Assembly: GCA_023436765.1 (NCBI GenBank)
Contig: JAEZHX010000220.1
Span: forward strand, 1-13,512
From: Bacillota bacterium
GTDB lineage: Bacteria; Bacillota; Clostridia; Lachnospirales; Lachnospiraceae
Direction of reading: 5' to 3'
DNA: 13,512 bases
Shown here: positions 6,631 through 13,512 of the stretch, piece by piece
Numbering within the stretch: the first letter of the stretch is position 1
Layout of the letters: every line of letters starts with the position of its first letter
The notes under the pieces: model-generated
Database searches by the model: none
Told to the model about the DNA's origin: nothing
Seen by the model: only the letters and a program-made list of their open reading frames with translations
Translations under genes and position numbers: made by a program

Positions 6631-7545
6631 TTGTCAGACACGTCATTGGTTGTAATGGCTGCTGGAATTGGCAGCAGATATGGTGGAGGAATTAAACAGC
6701 TCGAACTGGTTGGACCCAGTGGTGAGATTATCATGGATTACTCCATCTATGATGCGCTGGAGGCAGGCTTTAACAAAGTGGTATTTATCATCCGAAAGGA
6801 TTTGGAAAAGGACTTTAAAGAAATCATCGGAAATAGAATAGAAAGACATGTTCAGGTGGAATATGTGTACCAGGAGATGGATGCTTTACCGATGGGCTTT
6901 ACCAAACCTTTGGACCGGACGAAGCCCTGGGGTACCGGACATGCTGTTTTATGCTGCAAGGATGTTGTTAAGGAACCCTTTGCGGTAATCAATGCGGATG
7001 ATTATTACGGTAAAGAAGGGTTTAAAAGAATCTATGAATATTTGAATTCCGGTCATCAGGCTCCGGGGGATTACTGCATGGCAGGATTTATTCTTGGTAA
7101 TACCTTAAGTGAGAACGGTGCAGTAACCAGGGGTGTCTGCAGGATTGGAGAGGATGGTAAGCTTTCTGAAATCACGGAAACCTCCGGAATTGTTCCGAGG
7201 GGAGACCATGCGGCTGCTAAGGATAGCTCGGGAGCTGAGATAAGAATTGAACTGAATAGTGCTGTATCAATGAATATGTGGGGCTTCCAGTCAGATCTGT
7301 TTGATAAATTACAGGATGGGTTCATCGAGTTTTTATCGACTATTCCTGAAAACGATATTAAGAAGGAATTTTTACTTCCCGAATTTGTAGGTAATCTGGT
7401 GAAGAAGGGGGAGGCAACGGTTCAGGTTCTGAAGACCTCCGATCATTGGTTCGGCGTCACCTATAAAGAGGATAAAGAGAAGGTTGTAAGGTCTGTCAGA
7501 GCGTTGGTAGACCAGGGTGTTTATCCTGTAAGGTTATTTTCTTAA
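6631..7545 (+). CDS. Sugar-nucleotidyltransferase-like protein
   Basis: Encodes 304 residues with the NTP-transferase fold, which typically joins an NTP to a sugar phosphate or similar phosphorylated acceptor. The N-terminal nucleotide-binding signature AAGIGSRYGGGIKQL begins near residue 10, and NADD (121-124) supplies the expected metal-binding aspartates. KPWGTGHAV is the usual substrate-loop segment. The acceptor and nucleotide are not predictable from sequence. The start is TTG at 6631, preceded by GGAGGAG (6618-6624) at 6 bases. A TTG at 6616 overlaps that ribosome binding site and is unlikely. comFC begins 24 bp downstream, so the two are probably co-transcribed, though no functional link is obvious. 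Confidence 0.82.
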   Translation: MSDTSLVVMAAGIGSRYGGGIKQLELVGPSGEIIMDYSIYDALEAGFNKVVFIIRKDLEKDFKEIIGNRIERHVQVEYVYQEMDALPMGFTKPLDRTKPWGTGHAVLCCKDVVKEPFAVINADDYYGKEGFKRIYEYLNSGHQAPGDYCMAGFILGNTLSENGAVTRGVCRIGEDGKLSEITETSGIVPRGDHAAAKDSSGAEIRIELNSAVSMNMWGFQSDLFDKLQDGFIEFLSTIPENDIKKEFLLPEFVGNLVKKGEATVQVLKTSDHWFGVTYKEDKEKVVRSVRALVDQGVYPVRLFS

Positions 7546-7569
7546 GGAATATCGGAGGGGCGGATTCAT

Positions 7570-8292
7570 TTGTTACAATATCTGATCGATATGCTGTATC
7601 CCGTCAGGTGTCCTGTATGTCGCGAGATCGTTGTTCCGAAGGGGCAGAGGATTTGCGGCGGGTGCCGGGAACAGCTCCGGTTGATCGAAGAACCGCGCTG
7701 TAAAAAGTGCAGCAAACCGGTAGAGTTTGAAGAACAGGAATATTGCAGCGACTGTGAGAGGAAAGCCTTCCGGTATGTCAGGGGCTTCTCCGTCTGGGTT
7801 TATGATTCTGTCATGAAGGATTCCATAGCGGACTATAAATATAGAAACAAGAAGGAAAATGCCGGGTTCTATCTGGAAGAGCTGGTCCGTCGGTATGGGG
7901 AGAGCATCCGAAAATTGGCTCCGGATGCCCTGGTACCGGTTCCGATTCACAGATCAAAATATAAGGTCAGGGGGTATAACCAGGCGGACATCCTAGCCAG
8001 AGGAATCGGGAAGCAGCTTGGAATCCCTGTACTGTCCGAGCTGTTAACCAGAGTGAAAAAGACGCTGCCGCAGAAACAACTGGATGATAAGGAAAGGCTT
8101 GAGAATCTTAAGGAAGCCTTCTGTATGAACGTACGGGAAGCGAAGAGATACAAAAAAGGTTTGAACAGAATTATTCTGGTAGATGATATCTATACTACCG
8201 GGAGCACGATAGAGGCCTGTACCGGAGTACTTCTGGAGCATGGGGTAAAGGAAGTTTATTTTGTGACACTCTGTATAGGTAGAGGTTATTAA
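7570..8292 (+). CDS. comFC: ComF-family protein (phosphoribosyltransferase fold)
   Basis: Encodes 240 residues. The N terminus has two four-cysteine zinc ribbons (C14/C17/C29/C32 and C44/C47/C59/C62). The C-terminal half is a type I phosphoribosyltransferase domain with the PRPP loop VDDIYTTGST (204-213) and the segment PVPIHRSKYKVRGYNQ. The family is required for DNA uptake during transformation in several bacteria, but it is also widespread in species never shown to be competent. The TTG start at 7570 is supported by GGAGGGG (7554-7560); the next in-frame ATG (7591) would cut the conserved N-terminal helix. yvyF follows after 31 bp, as in the B. subtilis comF-flagellar locus. Confidence 0.9.
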   Translation: MLQYLIDMLYPVRCPVCREIVVPKGQRICGGCREQLRLIEEPRCKKCSKPVEFEEQEYCSDCERKAFRYVRGFSVWVYDSVMKDSIADYKYRNKKENAGFYLEELVRRYGESIRKLAPDALVPVPIHRSKYKVRGYNQADILARGIGKQLGIPVLSELLTRVKKTLPQKQLDDKERLENLKEAFCMNVREAKRYKKGLNRIILVDDIYTTGSTIEACTGVLLEHGVKEVYFVTLCIGRGY

Positions 8293-8323
8293 CCAGTTAC
8301 TGTTACACGAAGGAGGAAAGTAT

Positions 8324-8743
8324 ATGGAAGTAAGGAATTGTAAAGGTTGCGGAAAACTCTTCAATTATCTATCCGGACCTCCCCTGTGTCCATCCTGCGC
8401 GAAAGCACTTGACCTAAAATTTGAGGAGGTCAAGTCCTACGTCTATGATCATCCGAGGTGCGATATGCAGGAGGTTTCTGATGAAATGGAAGTATCCATC
8501 TCTCAGATTAAACAATGGATTCGTGAAGAGAGATTATCCTTTGCCGAGGATTCCATGATCGGAATTGACTGTGAGGGCTGCGGAGTAACGATTAAGACAG
8601 GACGTTTCTGCAAAGCCTGCAAGGATAAGTTGACCAATGGCTTATCCAATCTTTATAAGCAACCGGAAAGGCCGGTTCAAAGACAAAAAGATCCCAAAGA
8701 GAATCCTCGGATGCGTTATCTTAATAAGAACGATGGTAAATAA
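8324..8743 (+). CDS. yvyF: YvyF-like flagellar-operon protein
   Basis: Encodes 139 residues with two zinc-ribbon-like cysteine sets (C6/C9/C22/C25 and C83/C86/C96/C99) flanking a helix-turn-helix-like middle (about 48-70, VSDEMEVSISQIKQWI). This architecture matches the family found in Firmicute flagellar loci. In B. subtilis, yvyF lies between comFC and flgM. Its biochemical role is not established; the layout suggests a nucleic-acid or protein adaptor. The ATG follows AGGAGGAAAG (8311-8320). Here flgM, flgN and flgK do not follow; the convergent cvfB begins 23 bp further on. Confidence 0.85.
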   Translation: MEVRNCKGCGKLFNYLSGPPLCPSCAKALDLKFEEVKSYVYDHPRCDMQEVSDEMEVSISQIKQWIREERLSFAEDSMIGIDCEGCGVTIKTGRFCKACKDKLTNGLSNLYKQPERPVQRQKDPKENPRMRYLNKNDGK

Positions 8744-8757
8744 GGATGAATTAACAT

Positions 8758-8816
8758 AGGCAGGTATTATTTCAAGGACCGGATTCCATCCTCGGTTATT
8801 GATATGGTACCTGCCT
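8758..8816. repeat. Inverted repeat at the yvyF/cvfB convergent ends
   Basis: AGGCAGGTA (8758-8766) and TACCTGCCT (8808-8816) form a 9-bp inverted repeat with a 41-nt spacer. One arm is in the intergenic gap and the other inside the cvfB 3' end. It is a possible but weak bidirectional terminator, as there is no clear T-tract on either strand. Confidence 0.3.
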
Positions 8817-9606
8817 TATATAATCTGCCGATTGCTCTTTTGAATGCATTCTTGCTGATATGGAACTCATTTTTGATTTTCTCGGCATCGGAATTGTCAG
8901 AGTAGGGAAGAAAGCCTCCCGCTGCCTTTAGCTTATCCATTATCATTTCAGAGTCGGTATCCATCTGAACATAAGAGCGCTCCCGGAGACTTAGGGTCAG
9001 CTTTCCGTCCTCCCGTACACTAATCACTCTGGCTTGTATTTTTTCTCCAATCCGAAGCTTCTTGAATAATTCGTTGTTGGGTATCATGGCCGAGTATTTA
9101 TAATCGACAGCCACAAAAGCACCGAAGGAATCAATAATTTCATAAATAATGCCTTCCACCATATCATTTTTCTTATGGGGAGAATGAAGGGATAGGAACT
9201 CATAAACCTTCATTGTGGCACACAGACGGTTGCTCTTATCAACATACAAACTAACCAGGATCTGATCACCTTCTTCAACCTGTCCCGTTTGTTCCTTATA
9301 AGGAAGCAACAGATCTTTTAGGAGTCCCCAATCCAGAAAAGCACCTATCTTTGTTACTTCTTTTACTTGCAGAAGAGCTAAGCCACCTATGGTAAGCGGA
9401 ACCTTCGCAGTTGTAGCAATCTCTCTGTCTTCAGAATCTTTATAGATAAATACCTCCAGCTGGTCACCGGTTTTGACTCCCTCAGGAGCTTCCTTCTGGG
9501 GAAGCAGAATTCTGTGTTGACTATCTACGCCCGGCTCTCCCAAATAAAAGCCGAAGTCTGTTTTCTTTACGATTTCCAGTATCTGATACTTACCTAATTC
9601 AATCAT
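8767..9606 (-). CDS. cvfB: CvfB-family S1 RNA-binding protein
   Basis: Encodes 279 residues of the CvfB (B. subtilis YitL) family: an N-terminal S1-like domain (about 1-65), a second (about 70-135), a canonical S1 domain (about 147-211, from MVEGIIYEIIDSFGAFVAV to GKLTLSLRER), and a C-terminal winged helix (about 215-279). CvfB binds RNA and influences virulence-gene expression in Staphylococcus aureus; its role in clostridia is unknown. GGAAAGGA (complement of 9614-9621) supports the ATG at 9606. The thioesterase lies 64 bp upstream on the same strand, so the two may share a transcript. Confidence 0.9.
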   Translation of the reverse strand: MIELGKYQILEIVKKTDFGFYLGEPGVDSQHRILLPQKEAPEGVKTGDQLEVFIYKDSEDREIATTAKVPLTIGGLALLQVKEVTKIGAFLDWGLLKDLLLPYKEQTGQVEEGDQILVSLYVDKSNRLCATMKVYEFLSLHSPHKKNDMVEGIIYEIIDSFGAFVAVDYKYSAMIPNNELFKKLRIGEKIQARVISVREDGKLTLSLRERSYVQMDTDSEMIMDKLKAAGGFLPYSDNSDAEKIKNEFHISKNAFKRAIGRLYKAGTISITEDGIRSLK

Positions 9607-9670
9607 GTTGATATCCTTTCCTAAACAGTGGTATTTGATTTAGATCCGAAGGGTGCTTGGAATCTATCCG

Positions 9671-10375
9671 CTATTTGTTGAACTCCAATATGGTAAAGGG
9701 CTTCCCGGTGTCATCGGAAAGCACGATAGTACAGGTATTATCTTCATGGCACATCTTAGGGTATATGATGTCACCCAGTATTGCTTGCTTACGGTATTCT
9801 GCCCGTAAGGAGGAGACGAAAAAATCCTCCGGGAGAAATTCCTCGGCCATTTTAATGTATTGCCCATTATTAACATGGTTATACGAATCGATATTTGATT
9901 TCTTAACCGGGAATGGAGTAAGGGACTTCAGTTGCTCAGGTGTCTTGATCTTCCTGCCGGAATGCTCCATGGGATACGGGGGTTCCAATACATAACCGGA
10001 GAGCTCGGCAGAGGTTTTGATCGGTGTGCCGGTACTTAAGTCCATATTGACCCAGATAGAATCTGCCACAGCCAGGATCTCCCCTTGCTCATTCTTCATC
10101 ATGAAATTACGGTAGCCATAAAACCCTTTAAACGCATAGGGCCAGGTACCGATAGTAATGATGTCTCCCAGTTTCCCCTGCTTGTGGATATGGAGCTGCC
10201 AGCTGGTCAGGATCCAAATCCTATTCTGCTCCTTTAGATAGGAAAGCCCGACATTTAGATCCTCGGACTGAAAGGTGGAGCAATCCTGAAAATAATTTAT
10301 GATGGAGGAAGGATCCAAGGTTCCCTTCCTGTGATTTAATTCGGTATAGCGTATTCTACTGTTAAATGTATACAT
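9671..10375 (-). CDS. Acyl-ACP thioesterase (double hotdog)
   Basis: Encodes 234 residues of the acyl-[acyl-carrier-protein] thioesterase family, which releases free fatty acids from ACP. The N-terminal hotdog carries the conserved WILTSWQLHI and YGYRNFMM segments. The C-terminal hotdog holds the catalytic signature D163-x-x-N166-H167-V-N169-N170, as in plant FatA/FatB and their bacterial relatives, with an acidic pair (E178-E179) soon after. Length is typical of bacterial members. GGAAAGG lies about 10 bases before the ATG. The chain-length preference cannot be read from sequence. It is divergent from the methyltransferase. Confidence 0.9.
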   Translation of the reverse strand: MYTFNSRIRYTELNHRKGTLDPSSIINYFQDCSTFQSEDLNVGLSYLKEQNRIWILTSWQLHIHKQGKLGDIITIGTWPYAFKGFYGYRNFMMKNEQGEILAVADSIWVNMDLSTGTPIKTSAELSGYVLEPPYPMEHSGRKIKTPEQLKSLTPFPVKKSNIDSYNHVNNGQYIKMAEEFLPEDFFVSSLRAEYRKQAILGDIIYPKMCHEDNTCTIVLSDDTGKPFTILEFNK

Positions 10376-10455
10376 TTTACTTATGCCTTTCCGGTGGTTA
10401 TAATGATATTGAATCCAACAGATCCATAGGGGTCTCCTGTCAAATTCATCCTACT

Positions 10456-10464
10456 ATTATAGCA
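10456..10464 (-). promoter_or_regulatory. Extended -10 promoter of the thioesterase
   Basis: Read on the minus strand, TGC-TATAAT (10464 down to 10456) is an extended -10 element. No good -35 box is seen. Transcription would start about 75 nt before the thioesterase ATG. Confidence 0.5.
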
Positions 10465-10542
10465 TTGAATTGCAGTTTTATATAGTATTTTTTGCCTAAT
10501 AGCTTCATTTTCTTGGATCAGGGGCTATATGTATGAAAAATA

Positions 10543-10572
10543 CTGGCATTTCAATCATATATTTGATATAAT
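10543..10572 (+). promoter_or_regulatory. Promoter of the methyltransferase gene
   Basis: TGA-TATAAT (10564-10572) is an extended -10 box, with CTGGCA (10543-10548) as a four-of-six -35 match at 18 bp. Transcription would begin about 20 nt upstream of the TTG start. The divergent thioesterase promoter lies about 90 bp away. Otherwise the 223-base gap 10376-10598 shows nothing further. Confidence 0.55.
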
Positions 10573-10598
10573 AAGCTTGTTCGAAGGGAGGAATACAG

Positions 10599-11183
10599 TT
10601 GGACTCGACGGAGTATTATAATGAGAACGCAGCTGAGTATTTTGATAGTACAGTGGATTTGGATATGAGGGTATATCTTGACCGCTTTCTTGAGTTTCTG
10701 CCTGATGGCGGAAGCATTCTGGATTTGGGTTGTGGTTCCGGAAGAGATAGCGCATATTTTATGTCCTTAGGCTACGACGTTACAGCAATGGACGGTTCGG
10801 AAGAGATGTGCAGTCTTGCCAGTGTCCACATTGGTAAAGATGTTTTACATATGACCTTTGAAGAGATGGATTTTGACGATGTATTTGACGGTGTCTGGGC
10901 AAATGCTTCCTTGCTTCACGTGCCCAGAAATGAGATGAGCGGAATCCTAAGCAAAATTATCCGTAGCCTTAAGAAGGACGGGGTTTTGTATATTACCTTA
11001 AGATATGGTGATTTTGAAGGCGAAGAAGGGAAAAGGTACTTTACCTATTATCGTACCCGTAATCTGAAGGAACTATTGGGCGAATTCGAAGAACTGGAAT
11101 TGATTGAGATAAAGAAATATAATGACATCAGAGAAGATAGGGATTTTATTTGGCTTCATGCCCTTGTGAAGAAAACACAGTGA
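10599..11183 (+). CDS. Class I SAM-dependent methyltransferase
   Basis: Encodes 194 residues with a Rossmann-like methyltransferase core: motif I LDLGCGSGRD (41-50), the acidic residue of motif II at D65 (VTAMDGSEEM), and a motif IV-like WANASLLHVP. The substrate is unknown; the short single-domain form resembles small-molecule methyltransferases. The start is TTG at 10599, supported by AAGGGAGG (10584-10591) seven bases upstream; no ATG lies near. The gene stands alone between the divergent thioesterase and the convergent yjfB-like gene, 15 bp from the end of the latter. No clear terminator is seen. Confidence 0.85.
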   Translation: MDSTEYYNENAAEYFDSTVDLDMRVYLDRFLEFLPDGGSILDLGCGSGRDSAYFMSLGYDVTAMDGSEEMCSLASVHIGKDVLHMTFEEMDFDDVFDGVWANASLLHVPRNEMSGILSKIIRSLKKDGVLYITLRYGDFEGEEGKRYFTYYRTRNLKELLGEFEELELIEIKKYNDIREDRDFIWLHALVKKTQ

Positions 11184-11198
11184 TCATGTTTCACTAGG

Positions 11199-11372
11199 TT
11201 AAACCCTAATATCAATATTTGTGCCCAGATTCGGCTGAACAGACTGCTCCATCATTTGGATCAGGCTCTGCCCTGCCTGTTCTACTGTGTCAAGGTTCTT
11301 GCCAAGAACAGCGATTCCTACAGTAGTACTGTTAACGGGCTGATGAATGATAGTGTTGGATCCGATTTTCAT
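11199..11372 (-). CDS. Small YjfB-family putative motility protein
   Basis: A 57-residue gene reading from the ATG at 11372 to the TAA at 11199. It begins MKIGSNTIIHQ and ends PNLGTNIDIRV. The pattern V.IAVLGKNLDT.EQAGQSLIQMM followed by P.LG.NIDI.V matches the small YjfB family (putative motility protein; SigD-dependent in B. subtilis). AGGAAAGGAAGG-like sequence (complement of 11382-11392) lies about nine bases before the ATG. It ends 15 bp from the convergent methyltransferase stop. No sigma-28 box was found upstream on this strand. The gene is easily missed because it is so short. Function is not established. Confidence 0.8.
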   Translation of the reverse strand: MKIGSNTIIHQPVNSTTVGIAVLGKNLDTVEQAGQSLIQMMEQSVQPNLGTNIDIRV

Positions 11373-11631
11373 GGGGTTGCGCCTTCCTTTCCATAACAGA
11401 TGAATAGAATATTGTGTTTAAGTAATAATGTAATTATTCCTTAAATTACTGACATGTCATTATACCGTACCGTGGTGATGCCATGTTTTCTATTATATAT
11501 ACTTAGAAGATCATAATAAGGGTTAGAATGCTTACCGTAAAGCCCGGTATCTTTGATTGAATTATAACATATATAAATGAATTTTGAAATATCAAATGTA
11601 AAGACTGAATGGAACCTAAGGAGGAAGAAAT
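11373..11631. other. Divergent intergenic region between yjfB-like gene and trxB
   Basis: No further gene is seen. It contains a 10-bp palindrome TGACATGTCA (11450-11459), the inverted repeat AATAAT-GTA-ATTATT near 11424-11438, and -10-like TATAAT sequences on the minus strand (11459-11464 and 11492-11497) without good -35 boxes. A well-formed trxB promoter was not identified. Confidence 0.4.
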
Positions 11632-12549
11632 ATGACTTATGATGTAATTATTATTGGCTCAGGGCCAGCCGGTTTATGTGCTGCAATCTATGCAATGCGG
11701 GCTGAACTGAGCTGTATTGTTATAGAAAAAGCAGGCTTAAGCGGCGGGCAGATCATTAATACCTATGAGGTGGACAATTATCTTGGTACTCCCGGAATTA
11801 GCGGCTTTGATCTGAGCCAGAAGTTCAGAGAACATTGCGATAAGCTGGGAACCACCTTTATCACCGGTGAGGTGAAGGAATTCCATCTGGAGGGTGACCT
11901 TAAAATCGTAACATTGGATGATGATACGGTATATCAATCGAAGACCGTAGTAATCGCTACGGGTGGTGTACCGAGACATCTGAATGTGGACGGAGAGGAG
12001 AAGCTTTCCGGCATGGGGGTTTCCTATTGTGCTACCTGCGATGGTGCCTTCTTCAAAAAGAAGACTGTTGCCGTAGTCGGAGGCGGTGATGTGGCCGTGG
12101 AGGATGCTATCTTTCTCGCCAGAATATGTGAAAAGGTATATGTCATCCATAGACGTGACCAGTTCAGGGCATCCAAGAGCATTTCCTCGAGGCTGCTCGC
12201 GCTGGAAAATGTTACGATCCTTTGGGATAGTGTTGTAGAACGTATTAACGGAAATGACTCAGTGGAGTCCATAGAAGTCAAAAATCTGAAAACCAACGAT
12301 ACCAAGGTTTACGATTTGTCCGGTGTCTTTATAGCGGTAGGATATCTTCCAAATTCAGAAACCTATAAGAAGGTTGTAGCAACGGATGCCGGTGGATACA
12401 TCATAGCGGGTGAGAGCTGTGAGACAAATATACCGGGAATCTATGCTGCTGGTGATGTCCGTACGAAGGATTTAAGACAGATTATTACTGCAGCTTCAGA
12501 TGGTGCAAATGCAATTACAGCAGTAGAAAAATATTTGAATCAGATTTAA
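11632..12549 (+). CDS. trxB: Thioredoxin reductase (NADPH type)
   Basis: Encodes 305 residues, the usual length of low-molecular-weight thioredoxin reductase, the FAD enzyme that reduces thioredoxin in the cytosol. The FAD-binding GSGPAG (9-14), the redox-active CATC followed by Asp (133-137), the nucleotide-binding GGGDVAVEDA (150-159) and HRRDQFRA (173-180) are all present, with a C-terminal FAD motif GIYAAGDVR. The HRR motif favours NADPH over ferredoxin as donor. AAGGAGG lies just before the ATG. The gene is monocistronic: its own terminator follows within 22 bases. Confidence 0.96.
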   Translation: MTYDVIIIGSGPAGLCAAIYAMRAELSCIVIEKAGLSGGQIINTYEVDNYLGTPGISGFDLSQKFREHCDKLGTTFITGEVKEFHLEGDLKIVTLDDDTVYQSKTVVIATGGVPRHLNVDGEEKLSGMGVSYCATCDGAFFKKKTVAVVGGGDVAVEDAIFLARICEKVYVIHRRDQFRASKSISSRLLALENVTILWDSVVERINGNDSVESIEVKNLKTNDTKVYDLSGVFIAVGYLPNSETYKKVVATDAGGYIIAGESCETNIPGIYAAGDVRTKDLRQIITAASDGANAITAVEKYLNQI

Positions 12550-12570
12550 CATAAAATTATACCAAAACAT

Positions 12571-12630
12571 GGCAGAAATGACTGAATATTAAGATAATTT
12601 CTTATTAAAAGTCATTTTTGCCTTGTTTTT
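12571..12630 (+). terminator. Intrinsic terminator of trxB
   Basis: GGCAGAAATGACT (12571-12583) pairs with AGTCATTTTTGCC (12610-12622), 13 bp with one G-U pair. A 26-nt loop can itself form a small hairpin (AAGA/TCTT). TTGTTTTT (12623-12630) follows. Confidence 0.85.
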
Positions 12631-12633
12631 GCG

Positions 12634-12662
12634 TTGACATCACCTTCCATATTTGTTATAAT
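12634..12662 (+). promoter_or_regulatory. Consensus sigma-A promoter of the SH3b gene
   Basis: TTGACA (12634-12639), exactly 17 bp, then TATAAT (12657-12662), with an extended -10 TG (12654-12655). Both hexamers are perfect. It begins four bases after the trxB terminator T-tract. Confidence 0.9.
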
Positions 12663-12674
12663 TACGTCGTGAGA

Positions 12675-12691
12675 TGTAATAAATTTGTAAC
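12675..12691 (+). promoter_or_regulatory. Candidate WalR (YycF) box
   Basis: TGTAAT-AAATT-TGTAAC is two direct hexamers separated by five bases, an exact fit to the B. subtilis WalR consensus TGTWAH-N5-TGTWAH. It lies a few bases after the predicted transcription start. WalR sites placed upstream of a promoter tend to activate and those within or after it to repress, so repression is the more likely effect (inference). Confidence 0.55.
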
Positions 12692-12745
12692 ATTTAGCTG
12701 TGATACAACAGCAGCCTTGCTTGCAATACTTGGAGGATAAGATAC

Positions 12746-13512
12746 ATGAGAAGAATTGAGGCTTTGAAACCTGTAATTTTTGCCGTATCAACTGCGTTAT
12801 TTCTATCAATTCCTTACTCAATGGCGTACGCCGGTACGGAAGAAGGCGTTGCCGGAATGGCAAAATCCCTGGATCAGGTTGAAGAAAGTTCAGAAGACTA
12901 CATAACACAGATCTATCAGGCAAAGTTCATATCACCCCTGGATGATAAGGGCGTAGCAGACGTAGCGAATTATGTGAATATCAGAAGTAAGCCGTCCACA
13001 GACAGCGAAGTAGTCGGTAAGCTATACCGAGGCTGTGCTGCAGACATTCTTGAACGGCTTGAGGGTGACTGGGTCAAAATTAAATCCGGTGATGTAGAAG
13101 GCTATATCGCAGCGAATTATCTGGTAACAGGAAAAGATGCTGAGAAGATGGCAGATGAATTCGCCACCAAGTATGCAACGGTAATTAATACCTCAACTCT
13201 CAGAGTACGAGCAGAGCAGAGCACGGATGCCACAACCCTGGAATTAATTCCGGAAGGTGAAACCTATATCGTATTAAAGGAGTATGAAGAGTGGGCAGAG
13301 ATCCTGTTGGGTACTGATGACTCCGGTAGTGATTTCACCGGCTTTGTATCAAAGGATTATGTTAAGATTGATATAGAATTTAAGGAAGCAATTTCGATAG
13401 AGGAAGAGCAAAGGATCTTAAGAGAACAGCAGGAAGCAGAACGCGCCGAAGCGGAACGCTTAAGAAAGCTGGAAGAAGAGAAGGCCAGAAGGAAAGCACA
13501 GGAAGAGGCAGA
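12746..13512 (+). CDS. Secreted SH3b-domain cell-wall protein (partial)
   Basis: An open frame of 255 codons from the ATG at 12746 runs off the window end. The N terminus is a signal peptide: basic start MRR, hydrophobic core VIFAVSTALFLSIPYS, and a probable cleavage after AYA (27-29). Two bacterial SH3 domains follow (about 72-128, with YVNIRSKPSTDSEVVG; and about 143-208, with STLRVRAEQSTDATTL), then a highly charged Glu/Arg/Ala helix (217 onward) likely to be a coiled coil. SH3b domains bind peptidoglycan. Such proteins in clostridia often end in an NlpC/P60 peptidase, but that part is not visible. GGAGG (12732-12736) supports the start. The WalR-type box suits a cell-wall hydrolase. Confidence 0.85.
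   Translation, partial: MRRIEALKPVIFAVSTALFLSIPYSMAYAGTEEGVAGMAKSLDQVEESSEDYITQIYQAKFISPLDDKGVADVANYVNIRSKPSTDSEVVGKLYRGCAADILERLEGDWVKIKSGDVEGYIAANYLVTGKDAEKMADEFATKYATVINTSTLRVRAEQSTDATTLELIPEGETYIVLKEYEEWAEILLGTDDSGSDFTGFVSKDYVKIDIEFKEAISIEEEQRILREQQEAERAEAERLRKLEEEKARRKAQEEA

Noticed and set aside
9657..9995. Plus-strand open frame opposite the thioesterase
   Set aside because: It lies antisense to a clear thioesterase gene and its translation resembles no known family.
11521..11570. Sigma-28 promoter upstream of the YjfB-like gene on the minus strand
   Set aside because: The best TACGGTAA-like match has five of eight bases and a 12-nt spacing, outside the accepted range.

Overview
The window looks like chromosomal DNA of a motile, rod-shaped, low-to-mid-GC Firmicute, most likely a clostridium of the Lachnospiraceae type. 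This rests on the gene set and gene order (an MreB-family gene followed by two FlgF/FlgG-type rod genes, comFC next to yvyF, cvfB, recD2), on strong AGGAGG ribosome binding sites, on several TTG starts, and on sigma-A and sigma-28 type promoters. The genus cannot be fixed from the sequence alone. No phage, transposase, CRISPR array, tRNA or rRNA was seen.

Layout. Positions 1-201 hold the last 44 codons of EF-Tu (tuf) and its UUCG-loop terminator. Positions 202-4100 form a shape and motility operon. It has a candidate sigma-28 promoter (263-290) and a sigma-A promoter (385-413), then a long leader, mreB/mbl, a 300-nt intergenic block full of hairpins with an 86-nt direct repeat, flgF (flhO-like), flgG (flhP-like), the short rod-binding FlgJ, and a long hairpin terminator. 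Next come recD2 (4205-6421) and a three-gene plus-strand run: a nucleotidyltransferase, comFC and yvyF. On the minus strand follow an acyl-ACP thioesterase and cvfB, convergent with yvyF. A SAM-dependent methyltransferase is transcribed divergently from the thioesterase. A 57-residue YjfB-family motility protein lies on the minus strand at 11199-11372. trxB follows with its terminator. The window ends in a secreted SH3b/coiled-coil protein that runs off the edge. It is driven by a consensus sigma-A promoter with a WalR-type box in its leader.

How the genes fit together. Two themes recur: the cell envelope (MreB filament, SH3b secreted protein, fatty-acid release by the thioesterase) and the flagellum (rod proteins FlgF, FlgG and FlgJ, YvyF, YjfB). 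The joining of mreB/mbl to the rod genes, and of comFC to yvyF, matches synteny known from Bacillus subtilis. The least explained parts are the structured repeat block between mreB and flgF, the long mreB leader with two different promoter types, and the regulatory region of the last gene. No clearly new multi-gene system was found. The structured repeat block is the best candidate for something undescribed.
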